Positions 24,540 through 36,892 of a stretch of DNA of 64,000 nucleotides are shown here, in pieces; the stretch's first letter is position 1, and each line of letters starts with the position of its first letter. A program made the position numbers and the translations under genes. This DNA is from Isoetes taiwanensis (taxonomy: Eukaryota > Streptophyta > Lycopodiopsida > Isoetales > Isoetaceae). The notes below the pieces were generated by a model. The model was not told the DNA's origin. It saw only the letters and a program-made list of their open reading frames with translations, and searched no databases. Location: assembly GCA_021234155.1 (NCBI GenBank), contig JAJEKV010000035.1:4914224-4978223 (forward strand), in the 5' to 3' direction.

Positions 24540-26239
24540 TGTGACGTTCCAAAGACGCGATATCGCTCCGGGGCGTATATTGTATTTGCCACGTCACGCG
24601 TACCGCCACCCGACCGACGGTACGTAACGTGTAGCCAAGTGGGTAGCCCCTAGGGGCAACTTGCTAAGAATGTGCATTAGTATTAATGTGCACATTTTCC
24701 AATGTACACATTAATGTGGGCACACATTTCCATGTGGCCACTTGATGCCAAGTGGGCCATACCCATAGGTGCAATTAATGTGCACATTTTCCAATGTACA
24801 CATTCATTAATGTGCACACATTTCCATGTGAGCACATTTGGGTGCACACATTTCCATGTGGGCACATTTGGCCACCTAGCCCTTAAAGGCAAGTGGGCCC
24901 TTTTTCCAATTATCCCACATGCCTAAAGGGGATAATTGGAAACCCTAGCCAGCCCCCTTGTCTATTTAAGTAGGAGAACCCTAACTTGCCCATTTTCGTT
25001 TCTAGGGTTTTAGAGCTCGTTTTTTGGGCGCCTCAAGAGCCAAAACCGCCTCCCAGACTCTGTCTGAGAGAATTGCATCATTAGTTTCCCTTGATTCGGG
25101 CATTTCAGCAGGATGGTCGAGTTCACGGCAGGAGAAGCAAGCCAAGGATTAGGTATTTAGTCAATTTAATAGTCTAAACCCCATTTCAGCCATAGAATCA
25201 GTAGGTTTAGCCTCTTAAATTGCCCATAGCAGCCCTCTAGATCTCTAGATAGCAGATTCTAACTAAAGAACCTAACTCTATGATGTAGATTAGATCTAGT
25301 TCTTTAGTTCTCTCGTGGAAGTATATGTATGATGTATCTCTATGAACTCCTTGTATTGGGAAGGGGGGGTAGAGACCTAAAGCTTTGTAGTTGATGCTCC
25401 TAGAGTAGCCTCTCTAGCACACCTGTAGATGCGGCTGTGCACAATAGCCACACCCAGGTTGTGGGTGAAGGGGCGACCGGCTTATAAGGAGGTTCGTTTC
25501 GACTCTTGAACGATCCCTATGGTGTGTTAGTGCTACCGGGGGATCATTGTGACTAGGTCCAATGGCTTGCCACCTGCGTGTGGGCAAGGCATGGGCTCGA
25601 CACTGTGAGGTGGTGGATATGACCTTCCATTGAGTTCAAGTCCAATCACGGGGCGGTGGCCCTCTAGTCACCTTGAGTCGGCATGTAGATCTCGAGGGAG
25701 TGATCCCTACCGCCCCCATCGGAATCGGGAGATGAAACCCGTGAATAGCCCCTGCTGGCTATGTATCCGTGGCTACTGATCAGTCCCAACACTTTTCGAC
25801 CTACTCGCAAAGTGTGCACAGGGGGGCGGATGGAGGGGACAACCCTAAGCCATGTTCTTATGCCCAGTAAATCCATTGCCATGAATTACCCCGCAATGAA
25901 CTCTGAGACCCAAGCCGCCGGGTCCTCCCTTTGAGTCCGAGCCTTGGGTAGGATTTCCTCTATGCATTGTCTTGATCATTGTCTTTTCGCAGATGTGATG
26001 TGCCACCCGTAAGGGTGGGTATATGTGTTGCTCTTATATACCGACATGTATGTTTACGCTTCCGCAGCTAGGTAGGCCCTGAGGGAGACGGGGTACAATG
26101 ACCCTTTCACTCTTCCCACTGGAACCCGTCACGGTTGCAGTGTTATGTGAAGGGCCCTGTATCGGCATGGAGCTGGTATGGGGGAAGAACTCCTGTTTGT
26201 ATACGGTGGGTGCACCGTATGCGAGTAGGGGACGTCACA
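24540..26239 (+). repeat. 3' LTR
   Basis: Begins TGTGACGTTCC and ends GACGTCACA. It is collinear with the 5' LTR, with the same palindrome block and TATTTAAG box. Many of the differences between the LTRs are small changes at CG, CTG and CAG sites. Confidence 0.9.
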
Positions 26240-26471
26240 AAGATCCTATCCATGTGAGAAGACTGCAGCAACTCAAGATACACCTGGTACACAGACTCAC
26301 CAGCCCACTCCCAATAAGTCTGAAAGAACTCCACAGGGATGCCATCCAACCCAGGACATTTATCCTTGGCCATGCACATACATGCCTCCGCTAAATCCTC
26401 TCTGGAGAGCTCCTGCTCCAAGCTCTCACGTTGGTGAGGCAAAATAGATGGCTTAACAGCCCCCAAAACAA
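26240..26471 (-). mobile_element. LINE reverse transcriptase piece, 5' side of the split element
   Basis: Minus-strand frame with AKDKCPGLDGIPVEFFQTYW, a typical L1-type block just upstream of the reverse transcriptase core. It joins the LINE part at 14681 once the LTR element and one AAGAT are removed. The LINE copy begins here, so it is 5'-truncated; the target duplication GCTAAGGCATTTTT follows at 26472-26485. Confidence 0.88.
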
Positions 26472-26485
26472 GCTAAGGCATTTTT

Positions 26486-28281
26486 GTCGTGGTCTAAAAC
26501 TAGTATCCTGTGAAATAGCACATTCAATAAATAAAATACTCAATAAGGTTAGACCACAACATGCTATTGTTTTCTATCCAAAAAAATGCATTTTACCCAC
26601 ATCATGATAGAATCATGATCGAACTATAGCAATCTGAATGGATGTGCTGTTCATAAGCACAGCCTACTCTAGCCAACGCAATTTGAATGAAGCAGCCTCT
26701 CATGAGCACAACCTGCTTTGCTTTCGACGCATGGATATCCAACATACTACTGCTTTAAGAAAATATTATATTCCATGATTATACCCCAATTAAATCACTG
26801 CAAACACCTTTCCACTTAAACTAAAACAATATTTAAATCACTTCAATCTCTTCCAATAGAACTACCTCATAAAAATCTTTAAACACTATTATTCGTTATC
26901 CAATTAAACAACAAAGAATCCCTTACCATCTCAACCACAGGCTCATAGTACATGACTCCATCTCCAAAATCTCTACACCAGTTACCCTGATTATTGATTC
27001 AACAACTTCATTCGTTATAATCCCACACAAATTTCAAAGCGATTACTAAACATCCAATTTCCATCCAAAATCATATGCAATTAACAGTATCTTAGGCTCA
27101 ACAATAAGCTACTACCTTACAACCCATAAGAATGATAAGTTATTTTTTGGTCTTCCCAATACCGTTCGTATTGATAATGCTACCCACATTGCTTTGTTCA
27201 ATTTACAACCTAGCATTGCAAGTTCTTGTAATTGATTCAACAATTGCAATGGCGCATTCATATCTCCAATTATTATTATGTTCACATCACAAAGCATGTG
27301 TCAACAATATCAGTTCAATTTTCTTCTATGTAGGCTCCAACGTTACCTCATCAAATGAATTGACATCACAAACCATTTCCCTCTTTTTCTTAAATCATTG
27401 CATATCATCTATTTATCTCTTGCATTCTTATTCAAATTCATCTCTACCCCTTTCATGAGGACAATCCATTGTTTTGTACAGATTCAGAGGCTCTATAGCC
27501 ATTGGCACCAAAACAATGTACAATACAATGAATGTGCATATGGCTCCAACGATGCTATAAAAGTGTGTCATCTTAGGATAAAGGACAAAACAAGTAGTAA
27601 GTTCCTTGCGCCAAGTAGTATCCCTTGTGGCTACTTTTGTTTATGCCCAAGAGGTATATTCTTGAAGGACAAAATAAATAATGGGTCATTGTACTCAAGA
27701 AGAAGCATGTATACTAGAAAAATTCTCACTTTCAAGCAAAAAGGACAAAATAAGAAGCAAACCGTCACTATGTGAGGGTAATTTACCACCATCAATTTCT
27801 TTACATCCTCAAGGTTCAACCAAATTCTAGCTCAGAAACAAGGATATTGTGATGGCTAAATCTGTGCATACAAGGATAATCAATTTTTGTGTGGTGTGTG
27901 TTCTGCTGTGTGCATATGGCTAACAAATATAAAGCTAATATTTATGTACAACACAAAAGCCTGAATTTGCCCCACTAAATATGACAATCACAAGTATGCA
28001 GCTTCAATGTAGGTGAGTATAATTAGCTCTCTGTTTTCCTACATCAATATCAATAGATCACGTAAAATGAAATAAGCCCTCTAAAAGGAACAATTCATGT
28101 AAAGCGCTTCCGCCAGACGAGTATACGAACTATTGCAGGACGAATATGCTGAGGAGCAATTAGAATTACATATGTTTGGAAGATTTACAGATTCAAATAT
28201 GGTATGGCAACAAGAGTGTTATGACCATGATCAATATCCCAACAATTATGCAGGACAAGGCAGACAAAAACGGTAAGATGA
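26486..28281. other. No supported gene
   Basis: AT-rich. An open frame at 27398-27775 (125 codons) has no family that I recognise and no supporting splice or start context. Confidence 0.5.
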
Positions 28282-29041
28282 TCACATAATAGCACAACTG
28301 TCAGGATATTGATCAGGGTAATAACACTCATGTGGAGGAGGATAGTAGTTGTAGGGAGAATAGTAGGGCAAATGTGGGTAAACAGGGACCACTAAAGGCT
28401 TAGCAGGGGCTTTCTTCAACTCCTTCTGGGCTTTTTTCTCAGCTTCCTTCTCAGCATCTTTCAGCTTCTTCTCAGCCTCTTTCAGCTTAAGCTTGGCAGC
28501 CTCTTTTTTTTTCTTCTCAGCAGCAGCCTTCATTTTCTTCACTTCCTTCTCAGGATAAGGCTCTACACTCTTGCCTAAACCTTTCACCTTCTTAATGCAT
28601 TGCTCGTATGTCACGTTACCCGTCACAGTGACCATGTCTTTGGCATGATCAACCTCCACAGACTGCACCTCTGGGGCATAATAAAAACAAAGCAAGTTAG
28701 AGAGAATAGAATAGAATAGAATAGATTTTTTAGCATCCACGGAGACCGATTGGGCTATGAGAAAAACAAAGCGAATTAAACAGAGAAAAACAAAGCAAAT
28801 TCAGACATAATATGCCAGAACTGAACAGTGCAGTTAGTGTACACTTGCCTTTTATAGAGTCCAGGGCACTCACGACCTGTTTTTTGCAGTGGTTGCAGCT
28901 GAGATTGATCCTGAGGATGACTTCTGGCGTTTTTTTCTTGGCTTCTGGTGGGGGTCGTCCACAGGCCAGACAGTAATCTGGTGGTTGGCCATAATGAATG
29001 TGCGGGTACATGCTCATAGTTGACACACAGGGCCTCTGCAA
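28282..29041 (-). CDS. Heavy-metal-associated isoprenylated plant protein (HIPP), two exons
   Basis: Exon 1 is 28849-29041 and exon 2 is 28282-28670. Translation joins ALDSIK to EVQSVEVDHA, giving one HMA domain with metal ligands CNHC, the beta strand EVILRINLSC and the VTVTGNV block. A Lys/Glu/Ala-rich helical stretch and a Pro/Tyr-rich tail (PVYPHLPYYSPYNYYPP) follow. The protein ends CAIM, a CaaX box favouring farnesylation, so membrane anchoring is expected. HIPPs bind Cu, Zn or Cd and act in metal balance and stress. The 178-bp intron has a GC donor (AG|GCAAGT) and a CCCCAG acceptor. The homologous intron at 52.4 kb is GT-AG at the same phase. The start could also be the internal ATG of MSMYPHIHYG. 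Confidence 0.88.
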
Positions 29042-29180
29042 TTAATGCGCAGCTCTTTCAACTGTAGCAAACTTGTTAGCTAGCAGCACAAGAAATCAAA
29101 TCAAGCTTGAAATGGCAAGAACAGGAAGTGTACAAAACAACTTAACGAGGCCTCCTTATATGTCTCCTTATATGTTTGTC

Positions 29181-29243
29181 TTGTATTGTATTGTATTGTT
29201 ACCGTCTTGTGTATTGTACTGTATTGTATTGTATTGTATTGTA
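29181..29243. repeat. (ATTGT)n microsatellite
   Basis: Repeated TATTG/ATTGT pentamers in the upstream flank of the HIPP gene. Confidence 0.85.
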
Positions 29244-31719
29244 TACAGATTTCATTCACCTACAACCTTTAGTTTGTAGCCATACCTTTTCATAGCCCTT
29301 CGTTTTCTCGCCTAGTGTATGTATCTACCCCACACCCTTGCGTCCCGACCATCTCGCCTTGTTCTCTTGCCAATGCCCCACCGTATACTAGATCAAAATG
29401 AACACCCAATTCAAAAGTTATTTTCGGAAGGTAGTGTGACTAGTAAATAAGGTTAACGTTGCCTTTCTCCCTCAATCTGCTTTACTAATTTGTCCTCATG
29501 CACTCTGATGTGCCCTGTTCACTCAAGCTCTTCTGTCTCATTAATATGAGAGAGAAGTTTTGTTGTGAGCTACACTTGTATTCTTTACCATGTGTCATGC
29601 CACCACTAAAAGAATGTTACAAATTCTCGTACGATTAAGCAAGCCACATATTCGAACACTACAGTCGTCAACAATCGACAATTTATTATCAATGCTGCCA
29701 ACTCTATGGTTAATTTTATGACGTAATTGTTGTTGAACAGTGATTTTCTATCAACATTTCTCTTGGCCACGCACTTTGACCTTGACATTTAGGACTCTTA
29801 TAAGGGACCCTCAATTAAAGCGAACTTCATATTCGTAGGTGGTTTCCTTGCAATATCTAGTGTTGAGCTATTAATATAATACTACTATTTTAGCTCCCAG
29901 AGGTCTAAAACTTGTACCGAAAGAGTATCATAGTTTCAGAAGTTTTCATGTGTAATGAAGTATTTAATAGAAATAGTAAATAGTGCTAATTCAAGTTGAG
30001 AATGCGCCCCACAATTTTTGGCCTGGTAGATCATGTGGCATGCACAACAAAAGCCACTAGCTAGATATTTATATTTAATTACAAACAAATGTTGGAGATC
30101 CCTCCTATGCATCCTTTTATATGCGTGTGAAGAAATGTCTGGTGCTTTAGATGCTTGTAAATGCGTTGTCACACTCTGAACCATTGATGAGACTTCCCTC
30201 ATCGTTTTGGCCACGCATGTAGCTATTCAAGGGTGTCCATTGAAATTTATCTCCTCGAAGAAAGGTCATGGACAAGAACATCTTGTTCCCTAGCTCACAT
30301 GTGGATTACTTTGTGTTGGGAATGATGGTTAGATCTATTTCACAGACCAAGCCTACGTAGAACATTCTTCTATCTTCATACTTCCTTTTATGTCATCTTG
30401 TTCTTTTCAAGCCAATTCAAATTTACTAAGCAGAGATAGTAAAAAGGAGAATTAACAAATCTTAGAACAATAGGAATTAAGTTAATTATTGTGTTAATCA
30501 CTCCTGACAAGATGAGATCATTTCCTAAACACTAAGTTTTGAACATTAAATAACCTATCAAAGATTATAATAATCTCCACACCTCATATTGATTTAAGTA
30601 CATGGCTAACAAGGCAATAACATGGATTTTGATGGTTAATGCCAAAGTACTCTTTTTTTGAGCACATTGACCCCTCCCAACAAGGACCAACGGTCCCACT
30701 ATACTACTACTACCTAAAGACAAATCTAAGCTTTGGATTAAACGAAAAATAACAATGACCTTGTCTTCTTGTGCCCCACCTCCGCTTGACTTTGGCTATT
30801 TTTTTACGCCAAGGAATAAAGAATGAGAATGTCATCTTGGATGATTATGGAGGTTGAAGTTGTCTTGTTCATTCCCATTTGTCCACACATATTATTTGTT
30901 GTTGCCCGTCATCGGCTTCTCCATCGTCAGTGTCCATTGTAAGGGGTTTTCTTATTGACCCTCCATGTTGATTGATGTTTGTGCCTTACACATGTTTTAG
31001 ACCTTATTAATGATATAATGATTTCAACGTTTATTTCTTCCAATGTTTATTATTCCCTTTGACCAGTTGTTGAGGATTGGTGTTTAATAGGTTACATGTG
31101 GGAATAGAAGTAGACTATTCCAAAGTTGGGGTTTTCCAATATGGCATATGATATAAAGAAGGTTCCTGCCAGCCCAAAATAGCAATGAGATTAATTCTAG
31201 AAACATTGTCATGGAAACATGGCCTCATCAAACCAATGCAATTCTAAGGGCGAAAATTGAATTTCAAAATTTATTCCTACACTAAAGGAACCAAATATTT
31301 GAACTCATCAAACATTACAACTCGTTGTAAGCACTATTTTATTACTTCTAGACGTGCTTGCTAGTCTAAAATAATAGATATCGTTTTTTCTACTTCTAAA
31401 GGCAAAACATTAAATTGCTCGTTGAAATCAACAAGGAGATATATATCTTACAACTTGCAGACAATGTCCCCTAAGAAGACCATAAGTTAGATAAAGGCTT
31501 AAAACATGATTAACAACCAAAATTGTAAAGGAAAACTAGCACATAATTATTCAGTTCATGATTCTTTAAAACATGAAGCTTGTATTTATAAGTTATAGAA
31601 AGGCTTAAAGCATGATTAACATTAAAAGTCATAAAGGAAAACTAGCACACAATTATCCAATTCACATTTTTTTTGGAGCATGAAGCATGCAGGATTATGA
31701 TCAGATTATATTTCTCTGT

Positions 31720-32195
31720 TCTCTAGATGGATGGATGGATGGAAGGAAGGATGGACACAAAAAGACAAATACCTCATAACGCGACTAAATTAATGAGGGA
31801 GTTAGTTTAACAAAGCAATGGATTCATTGCTAAATAAAGACACCACTTCACATAACCATGCAAACTAAATGCCATGTAAAATAATGGTATCACGATATGA
31901 TTGAACACATGGCGCTCCATCATTGAGGTGACCTATTTCGGTTTGGAATTGGGCAACAAACACATAGACGGACGGACGGACAGACACAAAAATACGAATA
32001 CCTCATAATGCGACTAAATTATCGAAGAAGTTAGTTTAACAAAGCAATAGATTCATTGCTAAATAAAGACACCACTTCATATAACCATGCAAACTAAATG
32101 CCATGTAGAATTATAGTTATCACCACATGATTGAACACATGGCGCTCCATCATTGAGGTGACCTGGTTTGGAATTGGGCAACAAGTTCTAGGAAA
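31720..32195. repeat. Tandem duplication, about 230 bp x 2
   Basis: 'cctcataa(c/t)gcgactaaatta' to 'gaattgggcaacaa' occurs at 31773-31960 and again at 32000-32190. Each copy is preceded by a short GGAT- or GGAC-rich simple repeat. Confidence 0.85.
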
Positions 32196-32930
32196 GGCCT
32201 ATGGGCCATATAGGGTAAAATAGTGCAATAGTCATTCTAAGTAAAACGCATCCAAGAATGCCTACAATTTGGTTGCTATGAAGAAAATGGACTATGCATC
32301 ATTACCTGGTTGGAGAAACATTTTGGACATAATCCATAAGCTCCTTGCTAGATCTAGCCCAGCCTACCAGTTACATACCCCCTCCATTCATAACAAGAAT
32401 ACCAAGAAAAATGGTTATCTTATAAAGAAAATTTGTTGTTCTGTGAAATTCCAATTCCAGACAGACAGTAGGTTACAAAGCTTCCTCGGAATTTTCCAAA
32501 CCAAGCATCACTATTATAAATTCAAGTCTTACGAATTTATGGCGGTTAAAACGTTTCAAGGATACATGACCAAAAAATTTTAGTTGTATGTCTTTTTAGT
32601 CTTCCATTCAATTCAATTCTTCTAGGCCATGATCATATTGATGGAGAGAATGAAAAAGGCTTTATTTGGTGTTTGGGCAACTAGCTTCTCAAGGTTGTAT
32701 AATTATTGTGAATGATGTGAGCATTCTTAGCATAAATTAAAATTTATCAAAATGGCCTTCACAATAATCGACTGAAATGCTACATTACCGTTCCGGAATT
32801 TTAAGCAGCCTATTTCGGAAAGTAAGTCAATCGTTACCTTAAGAATGTAGAGCCGAATTTGCCGAATGCGAAACAGAACTCATGTTTGAAACCAAGAAAT
32901 TTCATAAGTATGCCAAAATTCCAATCCTTG
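32196..32930. other. No supported gene
   Basis: An open frame at 32269-32583 (104 codons) is unrecognised. Otherwise AT-rich sequence. Confidence 0.4.
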
Positions 32931-32934
32931 CTTC

Positions 32935-33050
32935 AATAAGTGTGTTATGGCCATGATCAAAATCCCAACAATCATGCAGCACAGAACCGGAAACCCAAAA
33001 TGCACAATTGTTGGAATATTGATCAGGGCACTAACACACGGTTGCCGCTA
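32935..33050 (-). pseudogene. HIPP C-terminal relic
   Basis: Resembles 28205-28330, including the sequence that in the intact gene encodes PDQYPDSCAIM. Here the frame reads PDQYSNNCAFW with a stop before it, so the prenylation box is lost. A decayed third copy of the HMA gene family end, in the same orientation as the intact gene. Confidence 0.65.
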
Positions 33051-33769
33051 CAGACGTCTGTTTGTTTCCAATCTGTTTTCTGCACATAATTAGTTAGAAC
33101 GCAAATACTATGAAAATACAGAGCTAATCAGAACCAAAAAAATTCTGCTCGACGTTGTCTGATTCTGATGACAAGAAAGCCCTTTCTTCTTGGGCGCCCA
33201 ACAAGGATCCATGGAATGCGCCACGTGGCGTCACCGTGTATTAGAAACTACTATCTAAACTATTAGAAGCTGCGGATTAAAAAGACAAAACAAGCTGGCG
33301 CTACGCCCCACCACCACTTGACTTACGGATTTATTATGGATTTATTATGGAGGTTGAACTTACCTTCTTCCTTTCCTTGTTGCTTCATTTGTTTGCATAT
33401 AAATACATGTCTTTCCTCGTGGAATTTCTTATACACCCCACGTGTATGCACCTTCTACATGTCCCGGATTATTATGGCTAAAGTATGTATTATGGCTTCT
33501 GAGCCGTTGGATAACGGCACATCTAAGAACATATTCCCCCTCCACAAATCCAGAACGCTCAATTCAAGTCTTTTTCAGGTCAAACTGCCCCTTGTTGACC
33601 CAACTTTAAAGGGGGCATTATTAAAGCACACACCATTGGATAAAACAATATTCTGGCTTTTGTACAGTATAGTATGAAAGCAACAAAACAAATTACTGCA
33701 TAACAGCACTCCATGATTCAAGAACACGAAGAACATTACACAATCACATGAGCCTGGGGAATCGAATCC

Positions 33770-33985
33770 CAGATGAATCTAAAGCCCATGGCTTACCTGG
33801 ACAATACGTGGAGAACATGCATAGGAGCCATCCAACACATGTCATTGGCTGCCATTCCAAGCTCCAGCTGTCAATGGCATGCATTTGATGATCCTATGCA
33901 TAGTTCCCTTGAATGGCTGCAAGGCAACAAAGACAATCTGCTTGCAGCAACAAAGACAATCTGTTAGTGAGCTTGGAGCCCGCCT
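33770..33985. repeat. Inverted repeat, left arm
   Basis: Reverse-complementary to about 41850-42015: 'ggagccatcca', 'tgacatgt'/'acatgtca', 'gctgcaaggcaac', 'acaatctgtta'. This arm has an extra tandem copy of 'agcaacaaagacaatctg'. The arms lie about 7.9 kb apart. Confidence 0.8.
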
Positions 33986-34334
33986 AATCACGGCATATTT
34001 CTTGCGTCAACAAGCCCCTAGCGAGGCTCATGTGAGATCTCAAAGCATGTAACTCAGTTAACGGAGCACCAAGCTGCTCCCAGGCAACAATAGAGATCGC
34101 CGAATCGATGGCCACATAAAAACCAGTCAACTGCCTCCTCAGGATCCTAAGAGAAGCAGCTATTCGATGGGCCTCCGTCTCAACCTGGATAATACTCGTT
34201 ATAAATTCCTCTGCAGCCTCCTCAGGAGGATAAACTTGAGGATCAGGATGAGAATCGTCAATCCTAGAGCTTATCAAAGAGGGGTCCAAGCTCATGACGG
34301 GATGACCCGTCTCCCCAGCAGCATTTCCAATCAA
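33984..34334 (-). CDS. Hypothetical protein, 116 codons
   Basis: Open frame with protein-like composition. It has an acidic, Pro-rich N-terminus (SHPDPQVYPPEEAAEEF), then an amphipathic helix-rich part (EAHRIAASLRILRRQL, AISIVAWEQLGAP). The second Met (MSLDPS) is an alternative start. No family recognised. It begins where the left inverted-repeat arm ends, so it may belong to the same mobile unit, but the other arm has no copy of it. It could be an exon of a larger, lost gene. Confidence 0.3.
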   Translation of the reverse strand: MIGNAAGETGHPVMSLDPSLISSRIDDSHPDPQVYPPEEAAEEFITSIIQVETEAHRIAASLRILRRQLTGFYVAIDSAISIVAWEQLGAPLTELHALRSHMSLARGLLTQEICRD

Positions 34335-34559
34335 AAAGAGTATTTTTGTAACATATGATTTTTGAAGGTTTATTGTGGTATTCGTATTGAAATACGTATG
34401 AAGATGATGCTGGCATCTGGGTCTTGCACAAGACGCCCAAAAAATAACTGTTATTAGTTTTTCGTAGCAGGTTTTTCATAAGACCACAAATAAACTAATC
34501 TAAGTTTGTGGGTTAATATGTTGATTAACCATGAAGAATTATATTGGTTCTTTCTTGTG

Positions 34560-34735
34560 ATTTATTGTTCTAGTTTTTTTCCATAGTTCAAGATTATGGT
34601 ATCTTATGATATTTAATTTGCTTGATTTACTTCTATGGTTTTAATTTGCTTGATTTACTTCTATGATTTTTTTTCCATAGTTCAAGATTATGGTATCTTA
34701 TGATAGTTAATTTGCTTGATTTACTTCTATGGTTG
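34560..34735. repeat. Tandem duplication, about 105 bp
   Basis: 'tttccatagttcaagattat' followed by 'ggtatcttatgat' and 'aatttgcttgatttacttct' occurs twice, with an extra half unit in the middle. Confidence 0.85.
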
Positions 34736-34795
34736 CGTCAGTTATTGACTACGGCGTTAGTAGGTTTGTTGGGGTCATACCTCCAGGAGGTTATA

Positions 34796-36892
34796 GATGC
34801 ACGGACTCATTTGTGTCCTACGGGACGGTATTGAACAGTCCTATACAATTGTACAGCGTGCCAGCATACTTATTACTGCTAAAGTTTTTCCCTCGAAAGC
34901 CCTTCGGGGTGGGGGTTTTTTAATCATGTCAGTAATATGCTTGCTGCTCTCTTTTTGTTTGGGTCCCATAGGCCAATTGGTCTCGGTGGACGCTAAAAAT
35001 CTATTCTTCTATTCTACTATGTATATGGACCATAAACTAGTAGTAATTTTTCTTTTGATTGTTCATGCAACATAAAGTGGTTACCTAGTGAAGTTGCTTA
35101 TATCTTTTTATATGAACCAATATTGTTCTATACAATAACATGTCTCAATGTTTTATCAAGAAACAGAGGCTAATTGCTAATGGTTTTTTCATCAAAATAG
35201 TAAGTACTTGAATCTTTAAAACTATTCAATATTAGGAAAAACCAATGGTGCTTGGGACAAAGCAATCAATATTAGTTTAGTAAAAGTGATCCCACATATT
35301 GAACTTAGAAACCACTATGATCATAAGACATCAATTGTCTTAAGTTTTTCTATCAAAAGCTTAATGTTTTTCTAAACATATATAAACATTATAGGAAGAT
35401 TCTATTCTTTTATTCTTGCCTCTTTGGAAGACACTTGGCAACTCCACGTGATTCTGATTCCGTTTCTAACCTTGCGTGGCTAAATCTGATGAATACCTTA
35501 GGATCTGAAACTTTGCTTGCCTTCGAAGGCAAGTATGCTAATAGTTGCTTTTCTTTTTCTTTTCTTTTCTTTTCATTTCATTTTTGGTATAAATTGGATC
35601 TTGCTGCCACTTTGCCATGCCATGCCTTCAAATTGAGCTCTATACTCTGGCGATGGCGTCATCTTCGGAATCGCTCTCAACTAGAAATCGATGGCTAGAG
35701 GTGCCCATAAAATTATTTGGCAAGGTGCATTTTTGAAGCCATCGCTAGTTTTTAACTCCGATGGAAATTTGCTGCGTCAAGACAAGGGAAGCTTGCTCTG
35801 GAACTCTGGCACAGCGAACGGTGGAGTGACAGGCTTAGAGCTGCTTGAAAATGGAAACTTCATGCTTAAATATGGCGATGGATGGGGTATAGCTTGGTAA
35901 AGCTTTTATCATCCCATATCTAATACTCCAGCAGAAGGGCAAGTGTTAAAATATAATAAGGTCGTATGTTAATCACTGCTATGCCCTGGCTATTCTGCCA
36001 ATATCGTCCCATAGGCCATCGACCTTGCTATTTCTTCTAAGGCCTCCGCCCATTTAAAACCCACAAAAACAAAATCTATTATTACAGGCCATTCCATCTT
36101 CACAAGCAAAGTAGGCTATCATGCTTCTGGATGGTCGTAGAAGAAACAAAACTATTTGAACCTAGATCTTAAACCAGAACTCAGCCTCTTGCAATAATCT
36201 TCTCGGTTACCACTTCATAGAAAACCAGCATCAACCTACTCGATACAGTCTTCCAAGGATATATTGTGCCTCCTGCAATCACAAACAAATACCAGCAGAT
36301 CAAATCAAACCGGCTCTTTCAATGATTAGGAACCTCCTGTAACACCAACTAGAATTCCTGCAGATAAATCTCGGCTCAAAACATGATCTACAACCCCCGA
36401 TTTGCTCTACAATTTTCTCCTTTGTTGCTGCTCCAAATCGGCTATGCCCACTTCTATCTGTCACATAGCCTTCTTATCTCTTGGTCGAATCCTTCTACAG
36501 CAGTCGGGAGCTACGCAAGCCTCTACTCACGAGTCGGGAGCTTTACAAGCCTCTATTCACGCATCTGCAAGTCATGAAAATCTGCCCCTTCGATCGTCTT
36601 TGGCTTTCTGTCACAGATGCCCACCAATAAAAAGTGCTTTTCTTGTTTTAAAACAACAAGTGCCTTTTTTTTTGCGTCATTTCTTGGCCTCATTGTGCCT
36701 ATTGTGGGAATCGCTAGTTCTCAGTAGAAGCAATCCAGCCGGTTATATCCATCAGTCCATTTAGCATGCTACTACACATACTTCTGCAACACAAGACATT
36801 GGTCTACGGTTCTTTTTATTATTGAAATGTGCAAAATTTGAGGGCGCTAAGAATGCTACCATAAATATGGACAATGAGCAAACATGGTGGTC
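34796..36892. repeat. 2.1-kb tandem duplication, copy A
   Basis: Nearly identical to 37159-39266, from 'tgcacggactcatttgtgtc' to 'gagcaaacatggtggt'. It carries the bulb-lectin fragment. The two copies are separated by a 266-bp TTC/GAA array that also occurs at 40.1-40.4 kb, so the array was probably part of the duplicated unit. Confidence 0.9.
35691..35900 (+). pseudogene. Bulb-type (mannose-binding) lectin domain fragment A
   Basis: Reads LVFNSDGNLLRQDKGSLLWN, then SGTANGGVTGLELLENGNF and ends GIAW. The pattern 'dGnLvL.d..g..lWnSgTan....leLlenGNfvl....W' is that of the B_lectin domain of S-locus-type receptor kinases and bulb lectins. About 70 residues are present, one domain without its start. 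No signal peptide, PAN or kinase domain follows; the frame stops just after the W where WQSFD would be expected. The stop overlaps a GTAAAG that could be a splice donor, but no next exon is seen. Confidence 0.55.

Larger units (their letters stand above)
14682..26239 (+). mobile_element. LARD-like LTR retrotransposon, about 11.6 kb
   Basis: The element starts TGTGACG and ends GTCACA, and is flanked by AAGAT at 14677-14681 and 26240-26244. Two LTRs of about 1.7 kb enclose about 8.1 kb. The primer-binding site and polypurine tract are in the right places. I looked for protease, reverse transcriptase, RNase H and integrase motifs in the internal region and saw none; the open frames at 18427-19474 and 20106-21216 are basic and low in hydrophobics and match no gag that I know. 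This is the structure of a large retrotransposon derivative, which would rely on another element's enzymes. A minus-strand LTR at 45.3-50.6 kb shares stretches of LTR sequence and is a relative. Confidence 0.88.
28205..31350. repeat. Segmental duplication, copy 1 (HIPP gene and upstream flank)
   Basis: Collinear with 52.0-53.99 kb plus 59.2-59.82 kb. Shared anchors include 'ctaccccacaccc', 'ttgttctcttgcca', 'acttccctcatcgt', 'catggctaac', 'ggttaatgccaaag' and 'gtcccactatactactact'. This copy lacks the Helitron and the foldback insertion, so it serves as the empty-site reference for both. Beyond the gene I see no other coding sequence. Confidence 0.85.
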
